This document shows positions 5,957 to 8,020 of a stretch of DNA of 8,020 bases, one piece after another. Position 1 is the first letter of the stretch, and each line of letters opens with the position of its first letter. The notes beneath the pieces are model-generated. The model did no database searches and was not told the origin of the DNA. It saw only the letters and a program-made list of their open reading frames with translations. Source of the DNA: an uncultured Holosporaceae bacterium (GTDB lineage Bacteria > Pseudomonadota > Alphaproteobacteria > RUG11792); assembly GCA_947285985.1 (NCBI GenBank), contig CAMYPB010000039.1:1-8020 (forward strand), in the 5' to 3' direction. The position numbers and the translations under genes were made by a program.

Positions 5957-7966
5957 ATGACGATATCAAAAGAGGAGGCAAAGATCGAGATTCATGATCT
6001 ATCGGATAAGATTCGATATCATGATGATCTATACTACAACAAATCTATGCCTATCATAACGGATTTTGAGTATGACGAATTGAGGAGGAGATTAAATTAT
6101 TTGGAGGGGTTATATCCTGATCTCATCCTTCCTGATTCTCCCTCTCAAAATGTTGGTCCAACAAAACTCGAACCTTTCGCGAAAGTTAGGCATACAAATC
6201 CTATGCTCTCCCTTGATAATGCGTTTGATCGAGATGATATGATGGATTTTATAGAACGTATTTCAAGATTTCTGAAAGTTCCCATCGAAAAATTGAGTTT
6301 TTGTTCGGAACACAAGATCGATGGATTGTCTGCATCGATTATATATAGGAACGGAATCCTGGATATTGCTTCAACGAGGGGAAATGGAAACATAGGGGAA
6401 AATATCACGGATAATATAAAGACTATAAAAAATATACCCCATAAAATCGATAGTATGGAAGATGTCGTCGAAATACGAGGGGAAGTTTATATGCCCATTT
6501 CTTCGTTCAATGATATAAATAAAATACGATCATTAAATGGAGAACAACTTTTTTCGAATCCAAGGAATGCGGCGAGTGGATCATTACGTCAACTCGATCC
6601 CAAAATAACAGAATCTCGAAATCTAAAATTTTTCGCGTATTACATAAAATCCAACGATCTAAGATTTAACACGCAATATGAAATAATGAAATTTCTGAAG
6701 GGGTTGGGATTCGAGACGACGGATTGTCGGATCTGTAATAATATTGATGAGATAATGACGTCATATCACGATATGATAGATTCAAGGAATAATCTCCCCT
6801 ATGAAATAGATGGGGCCGTCTTTAAATTGAATAATATAGAATGGCAAGAGAGATTGGGATTTGTTGGACGTACACCTCGTCATTCGATCGCCCTTAAATT
6901 TCCTCCTGAAGAAGTCGAGACAAAATTGTTGGATATAGAGATAAATGTTGGACGTACGGGAAATATTACGCCCGTTGGAATACTCCAGCCAATAAATATC
7001 GGAGGGGCAATTATTTCTCGTTCCACTCTCCACAATTTTGATGAAATAAAAAGACTCGATTTAAAAATAGGGGATTTTGTTAAAATTAAACGTTCTGGAG
7101 ACGTCATTCCGAAAATTATTTCCGTCAATTTAGATAGACGCGATGAAAATGTCTATGATTTCAAGATACCTCAAAATTGTCCGTGTTGTGGAACAAAATT
7201 GAAGCGTGATAATTCCGGGATAATATTGTATTGTCCAAATCATTATGGATGTTCAAGCCAGGTTATACAATATATTATATACTTTGTATCAAAAAAATGT
7301 TTCAATATAGAGGGACTTGGAAAGAAACAGATAGAACTTTTCTATAAGGACGGAATATTGAAGAATCCCGTCGATATCTTCAATCTGCATAAATATGTTG
7401 ATACAATCAAGAAGAAGGAAGGTTTTGGAGACCTGTCAGTCAATAATCTCCTGAATAGTATCGAAAAAAGTCGGGAAATAAGTTTCGTCCGATTTATAAC
7501 ATCCCTCGGAATAAATAATGTGGGTGAGATTTCTGCAAATTCTATATCAAATAAATTTAAAAATTTAGATAATTTTTTGAATTGCGAAATTGATGAATTA
7601 AAGGAAATAGATGGTATAGGAGATCTCGTCGCACAAGATATATATGATTTTATAAATAATGAAAATAATAAGATATTTATTAATAATTTATTACAATATA
7701 TAAATATAATATATCCAACAGAAGATGTAGTATACAATACTAATAATGAATTTTATGGAAAGACTGTTATGTTCACAGGGAAATTGACGAATATGAGTCG
7801 TGATGAAGCAAAACAAAAAGCAATAAAATTGGGGGCGAATATTGGATCTTCTGTGTCAAGTAAAATAGATTATCTTATCATTGGAGAAAAACCAGGAGGA
7901 AAATTGAAAAAAGCAATGGATTTAGGAATAAAAATTATTACAGAAGATGAATGGGGACAATTTTAA
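5957..7966 (+). CDS. ligA: NAD-dependent DNA ligase LigA
   Basis: LigA seals nicks in DNA, as between Okazaki fragments and in repair, using NAD+ to form an enzyme-AMP intermediate. The 669 residues contain all domains. Domain Ia has YH-x3-YY (residues 21-27) and TDFEYDEL. The adenylation domain has KIDG with nucleophile K120, RGEV (174-177), and EIDGAVFK with D285 and K290. The OB fold has GRTGNITPVG. The zinc site is C408, C411, C426 and C432, the same numbering as E. coli; an extra C410 sits beside it. A helix-hairpin-helix region (about 450-590) and a BRCT domain (about 598-669, FTGKL, GEKPGGKLKKA, GIKII, W) complete it. No key residue is missing, so it should be active. GGAG at 5944-5947 is a good ribosome binding site. 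It lies 34 nt after the lolC/E-type gene, without a clear promoter or terminator between, so cotranscription is likely. Confidence 0.98.
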   Translation: MTISKEEAKIEIHDLSDKIRYHDDLYYNKSMPIITDFEYDELRRRLNYLEGLYPDLILPDSPSQNVGPTKLEPFAKVRHTNPMLSLDNAFDRDDMMDFIERISRFLKVPIEKLSFCSEHKIDGLSASIIYRNGILDIASTRGNGNIGENITDNIKTIKNIPHKIDSMEDVVEIRGEVYMPISSFNDINKIRSLNGEQLFSNPRNAASGSLRQLDPKITESRNLKFFAYYIKSNDLRFNTQYEIMKFLKGLGFETTDCRICNNIDEIMTSYHDMIDSRNNLPYEIDGAVFKLNNIEWQERLGFVGRTPRHSIALKFPPEEVETKLLDIEINVGRTGNITPVGILQPINIGGAIISRSTLHNFDEIKRLDLKIGDFVKIKRSGDVIPKIISVNLDRRDENVYDFKIPQNCPCCGTKLKRDNSGIILYCPNHYGCSSQVIQYIIYFVSKKCFNIEGLGKKQIELFYKDGILKNPVDIFNLHKYVDTIKKKEGFGDLSVNNLLNSIEKSREISFVRFITSLGINNVGEISANSISNKFKNLDNFLNCEIDELKEIDGIGDLVAQDIYDFINNENNKIFINNLLQYINIIYPTEDVVYNTNNEFYGKTVMFTGKLTNMSRDEAKQKAIKLGANIGSSVSSKIDYLIIGEKPGGKLKKAMDLGIKIITEDEWGQF

Positions 7967-7975
7967 ATTTTTTTT

Positions 7976-8020
7976 ATGGTTGTAAAGAAAAAACATATTG
8001 CGTTGTGGGGGATGATGTGA
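7976..8020 (+). other. Short open frame after ligA ending at a TGA on the window edge, possible damaged kinase start
   Basis: The frame reads MVVKKKHIALWGMM and then TGA, with no good ribosome binding site. The pattern K-K-x-I-x-L-x-G-x-M resembles the start of shikimate-kinase-like P-loop enzymes, where the next residue would be Gly. TGA differs from the Gly codon GGA by one base. It may equally be chance, with the next gene starting beyond the edge. No terminator is visible after ligA. Confidence 0.2.

Noticed and set aside
8018..8020. TGA read as a sense codon (Gly or Trp) in this organism
   Set aside because: The four long genes, about 2200 codons, contain no internal TGA. ispH ends at TGA in the right place and Trp is encoded by TGG, so the standard code fits.
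1..8020. CRISPR arrays, tRNA or rRNA genes, prophage or insertion sequences
   Set aside because: No spaced repeat arrays, cloverleaf structures or transposase or integrase reading frames were seen on either strand.

Overview
The window is AT-rich (about one third G+C by eye). It holds four intact bacterial housekeeping genes on the + strand, one unusual gene on the - strand, and fragments of further genes at both ends. IspH, a LolC/E-type lipoprotein-releasing permease and an NAD-dependent ligase together point to a Gram-negative bacterium with an outer membrane. The base composition, the shortened MutS and a eukaryote-like Myb/SANT protein carrying a signal peptide would fit a host-associated alphaproteobacterium, for example of the Holosporales or Rickettsiales type. 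That placement is inference; there is no rRNA or other firm marker here.

Layout. Positions 1-248 (-) are the 5' part of a gene that leaves the window; it has a strong ribosome binding site. Positions 249-461 are a divergent intergenic region with an A16 tract, two overlapping inverted repeats and candidate promoters for both directions. Positions 462-1355 (+) are ispH, followed 13 nt later by mutS (1369-3846), probably as one transcript. Positions 3854-4447 (-) encode a 197-residue protein with a signal peptide and a Myb/SANT-like helix-turn-helix. It converges on mutS with only 7 nt between the stop codons and has its own near-consensus promoter. Positions 4448-4692 are a second divergent promoter region. 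Positions 4693-5922 (+) are a LolC/E-family permease gene, followed 34 nt later by ligA (5957-7966). The last 54 nt hold a 14-codon frame that looks like the beginning of a P-loop kinase but meets TGA at the window edge.

How the genes work together. IspH makes the isoprenoid precursors IPP and DMAPP. MutS and LigA serve mismatch repair and DNA joining. The Lol permease, with a LolD ATPase that is not in this window, releases lipoproteins from the inner membrane. None of these explains the Myb/SANT-like gene, which is the most noteworthy element. A DNA-binding fold typical of eukaryotic nuclei behind an export signal makes it a candidate secreted, host-directed protein. The sequence alone does not prove secretion or DNA binding.
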